A stretch of 64,000 bases of DNA from WHSW01 sp963767475 (lineage in GTDB: Bacteria > Actinomycetota > Thermoleophilia > Solirubrobacterales > 70-9), in assembly GCA_963767475.1 (NCBI GenBank), contig CAVYEI010000001.1, positions 201,071 through 265,070 of the forward strand, written 5' to 3'. Below are positions 28,786-36,796 of this stretch, one piece after another. Within the stretch, counting starts at the first letter, position 1, and every line of letters begins with the position of its first letter. A model generated the notes under the pieces. The model saw only the letters and a list, made by a program, of their open reading frames with translations, had not been told where the DNA came from and ran no database searches. The translations under genes were made by a program, and so were the position numbers.

Positions 28786-29737
28786 ATGCGCGCGATCGTC
28801 TACGAACGCTTCGGTGGTCCCGAGGTGCTCGAGCTGAAGACGGTGCCGACTCCGGACCCCGGCCCTGGCGAGCTGCTGGTGGCCGTCCGCGCGGCGGGGG
28901 TGAACCCGGTCGACGGACAGAACCGCGCCGACGGCGCCTGGGCGGCGATCGAGCCGCCGGTGATCCCCGGCTATGACTTCTCGGGCGTGGTCGAGGCGCT
29001 CGGCGACGACACCAACGGCTGGGCGGTCGGCAACGAGGTCTTCGGGGCGCTGCCGGTGCGCGTGACCCGCTCCGGCAGCTACGCCGAGTACGTGGCCGTA
29101 CCCGGCCGAGATCGTCGCCCGCAAGCCGGAGCGGCTCTCACACGTCGAGGCGGCTGCGGTGCCGATCGCGGCGAGCACCGCGCACGAGGCGATCCGGCGG
29201 CTGCGGCTCGAGCCCGGCGAGCGGCTGCTGATCTGGGGTGCGGGCGGCGGCGTCGGCACGTTCGCGGTCCAGATCGCCGCCGGCGCCGGCGCCCGGGTGC
29301 TCGCGGTCGCCAGCGCCCGCCACCACACCCTGCTCGCCGAGCTCGGCGCCGAGGCCTGCATCGACTACACCTCCGAGGACGTCGGCGAGGCGGTGCTCGA
29401 ACGGGCCGGCGGCGAGGTCGATGCGATCGCCGACTTCGTCGGCGGCGAGACGATGGCTCGGGCGCTGGCGCTGGTGCGCGAACGCGGCCGCGCGGTCGAG
29501 ATCGCCGGCCTCGAGGGAGACATCGAGCTGGTGATCGACAAGAACCAGGAGCTCCACGGGGTGCTGTTCAACCCGGCCGACCCGGCGCCGTTGGCCGCGG
29601 TCGCCGCGCTGGTGGAAGCCGGCCGTCTGCAACCGGTGATCGGCGAGGTGCTGGCGCTCGAGGATGCGGCCGAGGCGCACCGGCGCCTCGAGGGCGGCCA
29701 CCAACAGGGCAAGCTGGTGCTCGAGGTGCGGTCGTGA
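28786..29737 (+). CDS. zinc-less quinone oxidoreductase / MDR alcohol dehydrogenase, one frameshift
   Basis: The start MRAIVYERFGGPEVLELKTV is typical of quinone oxidoreductases. A shift near 29,110 is followed by AAVPIAASTAHEAIRRL and the NADPH-binding GAGGGVGTFAVQIA. LAVASARHHTLLAELGAEAC ends the Rossmann unit. No zinc ligands of classical alcohol dehydrogenases are seen, as expected for the MDR quinone-reductase branch. The stop overlaps the next SDR start (GTGA), so it belongs to the transporter operon; likely a reduction step of the imported compound's breakdown. Confidence 0.85.
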
Positions 29738-30531
29738 GCACGCCCGCGCAGCCTCGCGAGCTCGACGGCCGGGTGGCGATGGTGACCGGTGCCGCGAGCG
29801 GGTTGGGGGCGTGCTGCGCGCAGCGACTCGCCGCGCTCGGCGCCGCGGTCGGCTGTCTCGATGCCGCCTCGGGTGTGAGCGAGATCGCCGCCGAGATCGA
29901 GGGTGACGGGGGGCGCGCCGAGGCGGTGGTCTGCGACGTCACCGACCCGGAGGCGGTCGACGCGGCGGCGGCCGAGCTCGAGTCGCGGCTCGGACCCGCC
30001 TCGATAGCTGTCCTCGGCGCCGGGGTGAAGGCCTCGGCGACGCCAGTCGCCGAGCTCGAGTTGGCCGATTGGGACCGGGTGGTGGCGGTCAACCTGACCG
30101 GCGTCTTTCTCTCGATGCGGGCGGCGATCGGCCAGCTTCGCCGCGCCGGGGGCGGATCGATCGTCGTCATCGCCTCGGCGGCGGGGCTCGAGGTCGGTCC
30201 CGGCTATGCCGCCTACTACGCCTCCAAGCATGGCGCGGTCGGGCTGATGAAGACGGCGGCGAACGAGCTCGCCGGCGACGGGATCCGGGTCAACGCCGTC
30301 TGCCCGGGCTGGGTCGACACGCCGATGTTCGACGCCGAGGTTGCCGAGCTCGGCTGGGATCGCGAGCGGGGGATCGCCGAGTTCGCCGGCGATCACCTGA
30401 TCAAGCGGCTGATCGAGCCCGACGAGATCGCCGACGCGGTGCTCTGGCTCGCCTCGCCGCAGGCGGCGATGGTGACCGGCGTCGCGCTGCCGGTCGACGG
30501 CGGATTGCTGGCGGGAGCGTTTACGAAGTGA
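29734..30531 (+). CDS. short-chain dehydrogenase/reductase
   Basis: A 265-residue classical SDR from GTG 29,734. NAD(P) motif TGAASGLG; Asn-Ala-Gly replaced by LGAGV; catalytic Ser in VVIASAAG; Tyr/Lys in YAAYYASKHGAVG; and CPGWVDTPM in the substrate loop. The NAG motif substitution is unusual but the catalytic triad is whole. Translationally coupled on both sides by GTGA overlaps. Function likely alcohol/ketone oxidation within the same pathway. Confidence 0.87.
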   Translation: MSTPAQPRELDGRVAMVTGAASGLGACCAQRLAALGAAVGCLDAASGVSEIAAEIEGDGGRAEAVVCDVTDPEAVDAAAAELESRLGPASIAVLGAGVKASATPVAELELADWDRVVAVNLTGVFLSMRAAIGQLRRAGGGSIVVIASAAGLEVGPGYAAYYASKHGAVGLMKTAANELAGDGIRVNAVCPGWVDTPMFDAEVAELGWDRERGIAEFAGDHLIKRLIEPDEIADAVLWLASPQAAMVTGVALPVDGGLLAGAFTK

Positions 30532-31354
30532 GCGTGCTCGCGGGCAAGACGGCACTGGTCACCGGCGGCGGGCGTGGGCTCGGGCGCGCCTTCGCCCTGC
30601 GGCTCGGCGGGCTGGGCGCCGCGGTCACCGTGGTCGACCTCGATCTCGAGGGCACGGTGAAGGCGGGAGAGGCTGAGGCCGACGTGCTCAGCGAGCTCGA
30701 AGCCGGCGGGGGTGGATGCGCTGGGGATCGAGGCCGACGTCACCGACCAGGCCGCGGTCGAGGCTATCGGTCGCGCAGACCGTCGAGCGCTTCGGCGGCC
30801 TCCAAATCCTGGTCTGCAACGCGGGCTCGCTGACTCGGATGGAAGAGTCCTACGCGGCCAGCGTCTCCGAGGATTCGCTGCGCCCGACGTTCGAGACCAA
30901 CTTCTTCGGCACGGTCAGCTACTGCCGCGCCGCGGCCCCCCACCTCACCGCCGGCGGCTGGGGCAAGATCGTCAACGTCTCCAGCCTCGGCGCGCTGCGC
31001 CCGATGGCGGGCGGGATCGCGGCGCCGTACGTCGCCGCCAAGGCGGCGGTGATCGGCTACACGCTCTCGCTCGCCGAACAGCTCGGCGCCGACGGAGTGA
31101 CCGTGAACGCGATCGCGCCGGGCTCGATCGACACCCCGCTCACTCGCGCCCACTACGACGACATGGACGACCCCGACGCCCACTCGCGGGTGCCGCTGCG
31201 GCGCTTCGGCACGGTCGAGGACGTCGCCCGGGTGGTCGAGTTCCTCTGCACGCCGCTCTCCGACTACGTCACCGGGCAGGTGATCTGCGTCGACGGCGGG
31301 CTCAGCATCACCGACTCGCTGCACGGCTCGGGGCTGGACCAAGACGGGGGTTAG
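30528..31354 (+). CDS. short-chain dehydrogenase/reductase, frameshifted
   Basis: The second SDR of the pair, GTG at 30,528. NAD(P) motif TGGGRGLGRAFALRL; after one or two shifts near 30,710-30,780 the frame gives LQILVCNAGSLTRMEES, catalytic KIVNVSSLGALRP, YVAAKAAVIGYT and APGSIDTPLTRAHYDD. About 275 residues. Last gene of the plus-strand operon; nothing recognisable lies between it and the convergent ATPase-fold gene. Likely oxidises or reduces a hydroxyl group on the same pathway intermediate as its neighbour. Confidence 0.83.
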
Positions 31355-31372
31355 GTCATCTGCAGCGAGGCG

Positions 31373-31834
31373 TCAGATCGCCCGCGACGATGCCCGCGTA
31401 ACCGCAGCGACCTCGAACCAGGCGCCTCCGCCGCCGCGTCGGTCGCGTCCCCAGCCGCTCGTCAGGTCGGTGAAGACGACATCGTCGAGCACCTCCCAGA
31501 AGTCGCAGTCGTCGTCGTTGCTCTGGGGGGTGATCTCGATCCGAACGCTGTCCTCCTTCAGCTCAACGTCGAGCCGGATCGATGCCCGCGGGCAGTGGCC
31601 GACCAGCCTCCCGACGATCTCGCCCACCAGCAGGCGAACTCGCCGACGCAGCAGGGGATCCCGCCCGCCGACCGCAGCATCGACCTGGGCGAGCAGCTCC
31701 CGGATCTGCCGCGGGTCGGGCTCAAATCGAAACCGGGCGACGGTCGCTCGACGCCGGTCCGCCGGCCCACGTGCCGCATGCGCATTGTCGGCGCCGCCCG
31801 CGCCACCTGGAAACCTTCGATCGCCTTCGGCCAT
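31373..31834 (-). CDS. HATPase-fold protein (anti-sigma/RsbW-like), probably inactive
   Basis: A 153-residue protein resembling the GHKL ATPase core of SpoIIAB/RsbW kinases: VRLLVGEIVGRLVGHCP corresponds to the N-box helix, DSVRIEITPQS to the following strand, and RDRRGGGGAWFEV to the glycine-rich last strand. In active members the N-box has an Asn (ELVTNAxRH) that holds Mg; here that position reads Arg (EIVGRLVGH). The usual G1 box is also not evident. So it may be a non-catalytic partner-binding version. It stands alone, convergent with the SDR gene. Confidence 0.5.
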   Translation of the reverse strand: MAEGDRRFPGGAGGADNAHAARGPADRRRATVARFRFEPDPRQIRELLAQVDAAVGGRDPLLRRRVRLLVGEIVGRLVGHCPRASIRLDVELKEDSVRIEITPQSNDDDCDFWEVLDDVVFTDLTSGWGRDRRGGGGAWFEVAAVTRASSRAI

Positions 31835-31889
31835 CGTTTAGTTTATCGGCAAAAGCTCAAGGCGTCTTGACGCTTGCCGATAGCCAAAC

Positions 31890-32835
31890 CATGAGAATCC
31901 GGGACGGGGCGTTGGGGGGCGCTAACACTCGCCAGCGTGGTCGCGGCGCTCGCCTGCGCCGGAAGGCTCACCGCCTGTTCGAATGACGGCGCTGCCCTGA
32001 CGGCGGCCGTCGCGCAGACCACTACGCCCGCTCCGAGCGATGGCGACCTCGTCGAGAACACGAGACAAGTCCCGGTCGAGGAGCCATCGCGGGCGCTGCT
32101 CGAGTTCGCCGCGGTCGCAGATCGCATCTGTTACCTCAACTACACGCGCGGGATCCGGAATGAGCGGCGGATGGAGAAGATCGGACGCAAGCGCGGCTGG
32201 CCCGGGTATCAGGTCGAGGCGGCGATCCACTACGGGTACGAGGAAGCGTGGCTCAACGAGGTTCGGATGATGCGCGAGCTCGGCGACCCGCCGCAGCTCG
32301 CGGGCGTGATGCGCCGTTGGGTCCAGACGATCATCCAGCGGGCGCAGATCCGACGAGAAATGGCTCAGGCCGGCTCGCGCGAGACCACGACCGCGTAAAC
32401 GAGCTCTGGACCGAGCTCGATTGGGCCAAGTACAAGGCGGACATCGCCGCCGAGCGCATGCCGTTCCAGACCTGCGGGACCGGCGCGCGACTCCCGCCGG
32501 CAGCGTCGAAGCGCGAAGCTCGCACGGACCTTCCGCTCCGTTACACCGCGACCATGGAAGCGACGTCGCAGGCGCTCCGCATCCTCGACGACGAGGTCAA
32601 GGTCTACGAGCGCCATCACGTCGTCGGGGGCGTGACCGAGGTGGTGCGCGGCGAGTCGACGGTCTTCGTCGAGTTCCGCGTCCGGCCGGAGTACGCCCGC
32701 CAGGCGGTAGACATGGTGCTGCAGCTGTATCGGTCCCGCGAGAACCACGATCGCGGTTGGTTCGCAGCGATCGACCCGTCCAGTCCCGCCGCCCCGGGGG
32801 CGCCTGAGATGCGCCGCACCGCGATGGGCGGTTGA
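31890..32835 (+). CDS. unknown lipoprotein, frameshifted
   Basis: An ATG at 31,890 starts MRIRDGALG; a G6 run at 31,913-31,918 shifts the frame. If one G is dropped, the sequence continues LTLASVVAALACAGRLTACS, a good signal peptide with lipobox LTAC. The next part (to about 32,380) is helical and charged, with EEPSRALLEFAAVADRICYL. A second shift joins LWTELDWAKYKADIAAERM and a conserved-looking C-terminus with DLPLRYTATMEATSQALRIL and FVEFRVRPEYARQAVDMVLQ. Total about 315 residues. I recognise no domain. The fusion of the two frames is my inference from matching spacing and composition. Confidence 0.45.
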
Positions 32836-32859
32836 GGCTGCGGGGAGGCGCCGCTTGGA

Positions 32860-32958
32860 CGGCTCCGCGCGGTCGGCGACCGGGTCGTGATCCTGCACGC
32901 CTCGGAGGCGGAGACCGAGGCGCTGGCGTTCATGGAGGAGCGGCTGCCGCCGGGGTGA
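32860..32958 (+). pseudogene. C-terminal remnant of a lipase gene
   Basis: Thirty-two codons ending TETEALAFMEERLPPG then stop. The secreted lipase at 10,415-11,605 ends AAEALAFMEGALPPG, and the preceding RAVGDRVVILH parallels its VALGDQVTYTK region. No upstream part of the fold (no GxSxG) is present in any frame nearby, so this is a truncated relic of a paralogue. The upstream SDR operon is unrelated. Confidence 0.55.
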
Positions 32959-33064
32959 CGGCGGCTCGAACTCCTTTAGCAACCGTACGAGGTCACCAGA
33001 ACCGGATTCGGGGAATCGGCTAGAACTGTTAACTGCCGCAAGCCAGGAGACCGACTACAGGTCG

Positions 33065-33244
33065 TTATCGATTTCGAGCAATACGTTGTGCATCTCGTTC
33101 GGCGTCTTGCCTGAGCACGCCGACGAGCAGCGGCGCCCGACCGGCGTAGTCGGTGGTGATCTGGGCCCCGAGGTCGGCGACCCGCCGGGCGATGGCCGCC
33201 TGGCTCACCACCACGTCGCCCAGTGCCGGGTCGTCCTGGTCCAT
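33065..33244 (-). pseudogene. hpt: hypoxanthine phosphoribosyltransferase, 5' fragment cut at a contig joint
   Basis: ATG at 33,244 begins a frame with VVVSQAAIARRVADLGAQIT, then TDYAGRAPLLVGVL, the usual first 45 residues of Hpt. From there the family continues with KGA and a membrane-facing helix, but here the frame reads RQDAERDAQRIARNR and stops. The break falls at about 33,113 and matches the composition change, so the rest was probably lost to mis-joining and not to evolution. It follows tilS by 11 bp, the usual actinobacterial order. Confidence 0.75.
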
Positions 33245-33255
33245 GAGCCGGCAAC

Positions 33256-34150
33256 CTATCGGGGTGACCTCAGGGAGAGGACACCGGCGGAGCGCTGGAC
33301 CCGCCAGCCGCCGGCGACCTCGCAGGCCACGACCTCGCCCCGGGCCACGGCCAGGACCCGCTCGACGGCGGCGGCCGACGGGGGCTGGCCGGCGGCGGTG
33401 GGGCGGAGCCAGGCCCGGACCGCGGCCCGGGCCAGGGCGACCGGCGCGGCGGCCAGGGCGCGGGCGTCGGTGACGTCGAGCTCGGCGGCCAGGGCGGCGA
33501 CGCAGGTCGGCGTCGTCGGCCAGCAGCGCGGCCTGGCGGGCCAGCACCGGCACCAGGTCCCGCCCGGCGACGTCGGCCAGCAGCGGCAGCACCTCGTGGC
33601 GGACCCGGTTGCGGACGGAAGCGCGGGGTCGGCGTTGGTCGGGTCCTCGACGGGCGTCGAGGCCCTCGGCCGCGCACAGGGCCGCGGGTCTCGCTCCGGC
33701 GCAGGGCCGAGGATCGGGTGGCGGGGTCCGGGCGCGGAGCCGGCCAGAGCCCGGTCGTGCCCGGCCCCCCGCAGGAGGTTGAGCACCACCGTCTCGGCCC
33801 GGTCGTCGAGCGTGTGGCCGGTGCAGGCGTCGGGGCCGAGGACCGCCCGGCGGGCGGCCCGGGCCCGGGCCTCCAGGTCGGGGCCGTCGGCTCGACGTCG
33901 ACCCGCTCGGCCCGGAACCCGGCGCCGTAGCGCTGCGGCCGCCGCCGCCACGACGTCGGCCTCGTCGGCCGACCCCGGCCGCAGCCCGTGGTCGACGTGC
34001 ACGGCGGTGACCTCGCACCCGGCGGCGCACGGCCAGGACCAGCAGCGCCAGCGAGTCGGCCCCCCCCGACACCCCCGCGGTGATCGGCCGTCCCCGGCGG
34101 CGGGAACGTGCACCGCGGCCGAGCAGGTCGCGGCCGACGGGACGGCTCAC
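33256..34150 (-). CDS. tilS: tRNA(Ile)-lysidine synthetase, frameshifted
   Basis: P-loop of the PP-ATPase family: ITAGVSGGADSLALLVLA (SGGxDS variant with Ala-Asp). After shifts near 34,030 the frame gives VTAVHVDHGLRPGSADEADV and GHTLDDRAETVVLNLLRG with the DDxxET motif. PVEDPTNADP and RNRVRHEVLPLLADVAGRDL follow. The C-terminal part ends SAGVLSLRSPR. The enzyme ligates lysine to cytidine 34 of tRNA-Ile2 so that it reads AUA. Start GTG at 34,150. Neighbours (metalloprotease upstream, hpt downstream) are the standard actinobacterial arrangement. Confidence 0.87.
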
Positions 34151-34157
34151 GCGGTCG

Positions 34158-35236
34158 TCAGGCAGCGGGTTCGACGACGCCGACCCGGGCCAGCCAGGCC
34201 TCGGGGTCGCGGATCTCGGTCATCGTCGGGCAGGTTGGCCGGATCCTCCCAGGCCCGGTCGAGCTGCGTCGGGCCCGCCGGCGCCCTCGACCGCCTCGAT
34301 GAAGCGCTCGCCCTGCTCGTACTGCTTGAGCTTGGCCTCGAGCCCGATCAGCTTCTGGAGCAGCTTGATGGCCGGGTTGGCGTTCTGGCGGCGCTGGCGC
34401 AGCACCTGGCCGAAGCGCACGGCGTTGGGGATCTGGTCGGCGCCGGCCCGGTCCATGGTGACGTCGCCGTGGCCCTCGAGCAGGCTCATCAGCCCGCCGA
34501 TGTGCTCGAGCAGGTCGCTGCTGGGCCGACGTGCTGAACACGGCGGCCAGGCCGCCCTCGTCGAGCGGGTTGGTGCCCTTGCGGATCTGCTCGGCGGCCC
34601 GGGTGACGGCGTCGAGGAGCTGCTTCGGGTCCTCGTCGACCGCCGACACCATGCCGTCGACCAGGCCGAGGAAGTGCTCGCGCATCCACGGGATGCCGGT
34701 GAACTGCATCCGGTGGGTGACCTCGTGGAGCGCCAGCCACAGGCGGAACTCCCGGGGCGGGAAGGCGAACTTCTTCTCCAGGGCCAGGATGTTGGGCCCC
34801 ACGTAGTGGACGAGGTCCTGCTCCTCGGGGTCCTCGTCCTCGATGACGAGCAGGTCGTACTGGCCGAGCACCCGGCCGGACATCCAGCCCAGCAGGGCGC
34901 CGACCTCGGCGCCGGCGACCCGGCGGGCGACGGGGGCCACCAGGCCCGAGCCCATCTTCTCCTCCAGCCGGTTGGTGACCGGCCGCAGCAGGCGCTGGAA
35001 GGAGGCGATGTTGGCCCGGATCCAGTCGGCCCGGTCGTCGACCCGGGCCCGGGCCGGGCCGGCCAGGCTGCGCAGCCCGGTGGCGATCGGCCACCTGCTC
35101 CTCGGCCAGCGTGGTCAGCTCGTCGAAGTCGGCGACCAGCGAGTCGGCGTGGTACGCTGCGGTGGAAGGGGTCGGTGCCGGCGGCGCGCACGGCGACCCG
35201 CTCGGCCAGATCCCAGTCGACCGCGCTCTGCTGCCA
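34158..35236 (-). CDS. zinc-dependent metalloprotease of the actinobacterial DUF2342/TIGR03624 type, frameshifted
   Basis: A conserved neighbour of tilS in actinobacteria. VDWDLAERVAVRAAG opens the N-terminal part; PVARRVAGAEVGALLGWMSG and RVLGQYDLLVIEDED are family hallmarks; the catalytic motif is LALHEVTHRMQFTGIPWM (HExxH). ERFIEAVEG and DPEAWLARVGVVEPAA close the protein, about 360 residues. Three or more indels split it (near 35,100, 34,520 and 34,230). The substrate is not known; predicted soluble. The start is uncertain because of a shift near the 5' end. Confidence 0.82.
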
Positions 35237-35252
35237 CGTCGGCCGAGCCCGG

Positions 35253-35399
35253 TCAGTCCCGCTTGGCGCCGCGGGGCGGGTACTTGGGGCGGACGACCGA
35301 GCGGAAGTACATGACGGCCAGCTGGATGGTGGCCAGGACGGCACCGACGGCGAGGCCGACGGCCATCCAGTAGGTCCAGATCACAGCGCCGAGGAGCAT
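35253..35399 (-). CDS. 48-residue single-helix membrane protein
   Basis: Starts MLLGAVIWTYWMAVGLAVGA, continues with a second hydrophobic run VLATIQLAVMYF and ends with a basic tail VRPKYPPRGAKRD, giving one or two membrane segments with the basic end likely inside. It lies head to tail with the zinc metalloprotease (about 15 bp) in the tilS cluster. No family recognised; clean composition and tight spacing support a real gene. Confidence 0.6.
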   Translation of the reverse strand: MLLGAVIWTYWMAVGLAVGAVLATIQLAVMYFRSVVRPKYPPRGAKRD

Positions 35400-35409
35400 G
35401 GGCCGATCC

Positions 35410-35627
35410 TAGAGGTGGTCCGAGGGTCTGCCGAATCGCGGCGGCGTCCGGCACCGTCAGCGCGATGTGGCGGCCACGGGTGCGGAGCAGCACCGTCGGG
35501 TGGTGGAGCGAGCAGTGCTCGGCGTCGTTGTAGACCGACAGGCGGGTCTCGCAGCCCGTCCTCGGCGCACACCCGGGGCCCCGACCCGCATCGCCGCTGC
35601 CGGCACGGGAGCGGGACCGGGCCACGT
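35410..35627 (-). CDS. small cysteine-containing protein, Zn-ribbon-like
   Basis: The readable frame has GCETRLSVYNDAEHCSLH, which resembles the CxxCGTxLSxYNPxxxCxxH pattern of short actinobacterial zinc-binding proteins. HHPTVLLRTRGRHIALTVPD follows. A first cysteine pair is visible only in another frame (RQRRCGSGPRVC), so an indel probably divides it. Between rsrA and the small membrane gene. Function unknown; zinc binding is inference from spacing. Confidence 0.4.
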
Positions 35628-35878
35628 CTAGCCCTCGCCCTCGAGGAGGTCGGCCACCCGGGCCTTGAGCGACTCGGGCACCTCGTCGCGGCACTTGTGG
35701 GCGATGACCTGCCTTGAGCTCGGCCTGGAAGTCGAAGGCCTCGAAGCACTCGCCGCAGCCGTCAGGTGCTGGGCGATGCGGCTCGCCGCGACGCGGTCAG
35801 CTCGCCGTCGAGGTACTCGTAGAGCTCGTGGAGGGCGTCGGAGCAGTCGCCGTCGGAGGTGGTGTGGTCGGAAGCCAT
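35628..35878 (-). CDS. rsrA: RsrA-type anti-sigma factor (mycothiol/redox), frameshifted
   Basis: ATG at 35,878. N-terminus DCSDALHELYEYLDGELT is the usual anti-sigma helix. After a shift, RIAQHL and CGECFEAFDFQAEL give the H-x3-C-x2-C zinc site that breaks on disulfide stress. The end CRDEVPESLKARVADLLEGE is diagnostic of the RsrA group. It binds the adjacent ECF sigma factor in reducing conditions and releases it on oxidation. Starts 12 bp after the sigma stop. Confidence 0.82.
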
Positions 35879-35890
35879 GTCTCGGTCGGG

Positions 35891-36502
35891 TCAGCGGGCC
35901 CGTTCGGGCTGGCGGCGGGGCGGGCGTCGGGGTCGGTGTCCTCGTCGGCGAGGCCTCGGCTCCGTGCGTAGTCGTACAACGACTTCTGGAGCCGACTTCT
36001 TCCCCGGTGCAGCCGGCTCATGACCGTGCCGATGGGGATGTCGAGGATCTCGGCGATCTCCTTGTACGAGAACCCCTCGACGTCGGCCAGCAGGACGGCC
36101 ATGCGGAACTGCTCCGGGAGGTCCTCGACGGCCGTCTTGATCTCGTGCTCGGTGAACCAGTCCATCAGCTCGTCCTCGGCGCTCCGGCCGACCTGGGCCG
36201 CCTCGAGGCCGCCGAGGCGCTGGTAGAGGTACAGGTCCTCGGACCTCGTCGAGCTCGGTCTCGTCGGGCCGGCGCTGCTTGGCCCGGTAGATGTTGATGT
36301 AGGTGTTGGTGAGGATCCGGTAGAGCCAGGCCTTGAGGTTGGTGCCCTCGGTGAAGCCGCCGTAGCCCCGGTAGGCCTTGAGGTAGGTCTCCTGGACGAG
36401 GTCCTCGGCGTCGGCCGGGTTGCGGGTCATGCGCAGGGCGGCCGAGTACAGCGACCCCATCAGGGGCATGGCGTCGTCGGCGAAGCGGGCCTGGTCAGCC
36501 AT
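35891..36502 (-). CDS. sigR: ECF sigma factor, SigR/SigH group, frameshifted
   Basis: Region 2: YSAALRMTRNPADAEDLVQE then TYLKAYRGYGGFTEGTNLKA and WLYRILTNTYINIYR, which includes the -10 binding helix. Region 4 after a shift near 36,245: DLPEQFRMAVLLADVEGFSY, KEIAEILDIPIGTVMSRLHR and GRSRLQKSLYDYA. This is typical of SigR/SigH sigma factors that drive thiol-stress genes, and the following RsrA-like gene fits. About 205-215 residues; a second indel near the 3' end hides the stop, placed at 35,891. Confidence 0.88.
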   Translation of the reverse strand: MADQARFADDAMPLMGSLYSAALRMTRNPADAEDLVQETYLKAYRGYGGFTEGTNLKAWLYRILTNTYINIYRAKQRRPDETELDEVRGPVPLPAPRRPRGGPGRPERRGRADGLVHRARDQDGRRGPPGAVPHGRPAGRRRGVLVQGDRRDPRHPHRHGHEPAAPGKKSAPEVVVRLRTEPRPRRRGHRPRRPPRRQPERAR

Positions 36503-36574
36503 GGTGGTCGGGCATCCGAGCGGGCCGCATCCGGAACGCCCACACCGTCACTCGAGGTCCGGTCCGCAGGCCGT

Positions 36575-36780
36575 CTAGACGTCGAAGTCCTCTGGAGGCC
36601 CTCGACGAAGCGGTGGAAGGCGATGTGGTCGGACGAGAAGTCCTGCGCTCGCCGTCGGGGCCCTCGACCACGACGGTGTCCCCGTCGGTGGCCTCGGTGA
36701 CCTCGACCGGCTTCCAGCCCTGCTCGTAGAGCAGGCCTCCGCAGCTCGGCCAGCATCGGGTCGTCGCCCCATCCGGCCAT
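36575..36780 (-). CDS. short conserved actinobacterial protein, frameshifted
   Basis: Starts MAGWGDDPMLAELR, continues in another frame LLYEQGWKPVEVTEATDGDT then VVVEGPDGER, and ends DFSSDHIAFHRFVEGL before a stop. About 68 residues. The composition is well ordered across all three pieces, so indels split one gene. Family function unknown; it lies between the kinase and the sigma factor on the same strand, 72 bp upstream of sigR. Confidence 0.5.
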
Positions 36781-36796
36781 GCCGGGACCCTTACGC

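Noticed and set aside
32960..33060. Possible tRNA near the end of the first stretch (GTTC-like words)
   Set aside because: No cloverleaf with acceptor and anticodon arms could be drawn; the words are isolated.
33077..33086. AGCAATACGT at the first joint matches the end of a common nanopore ligation adapter
   Set aside because: Only ten bases match and the flanking 20 bases do not; it could be chance. Suggestive of the library type but not evidence.
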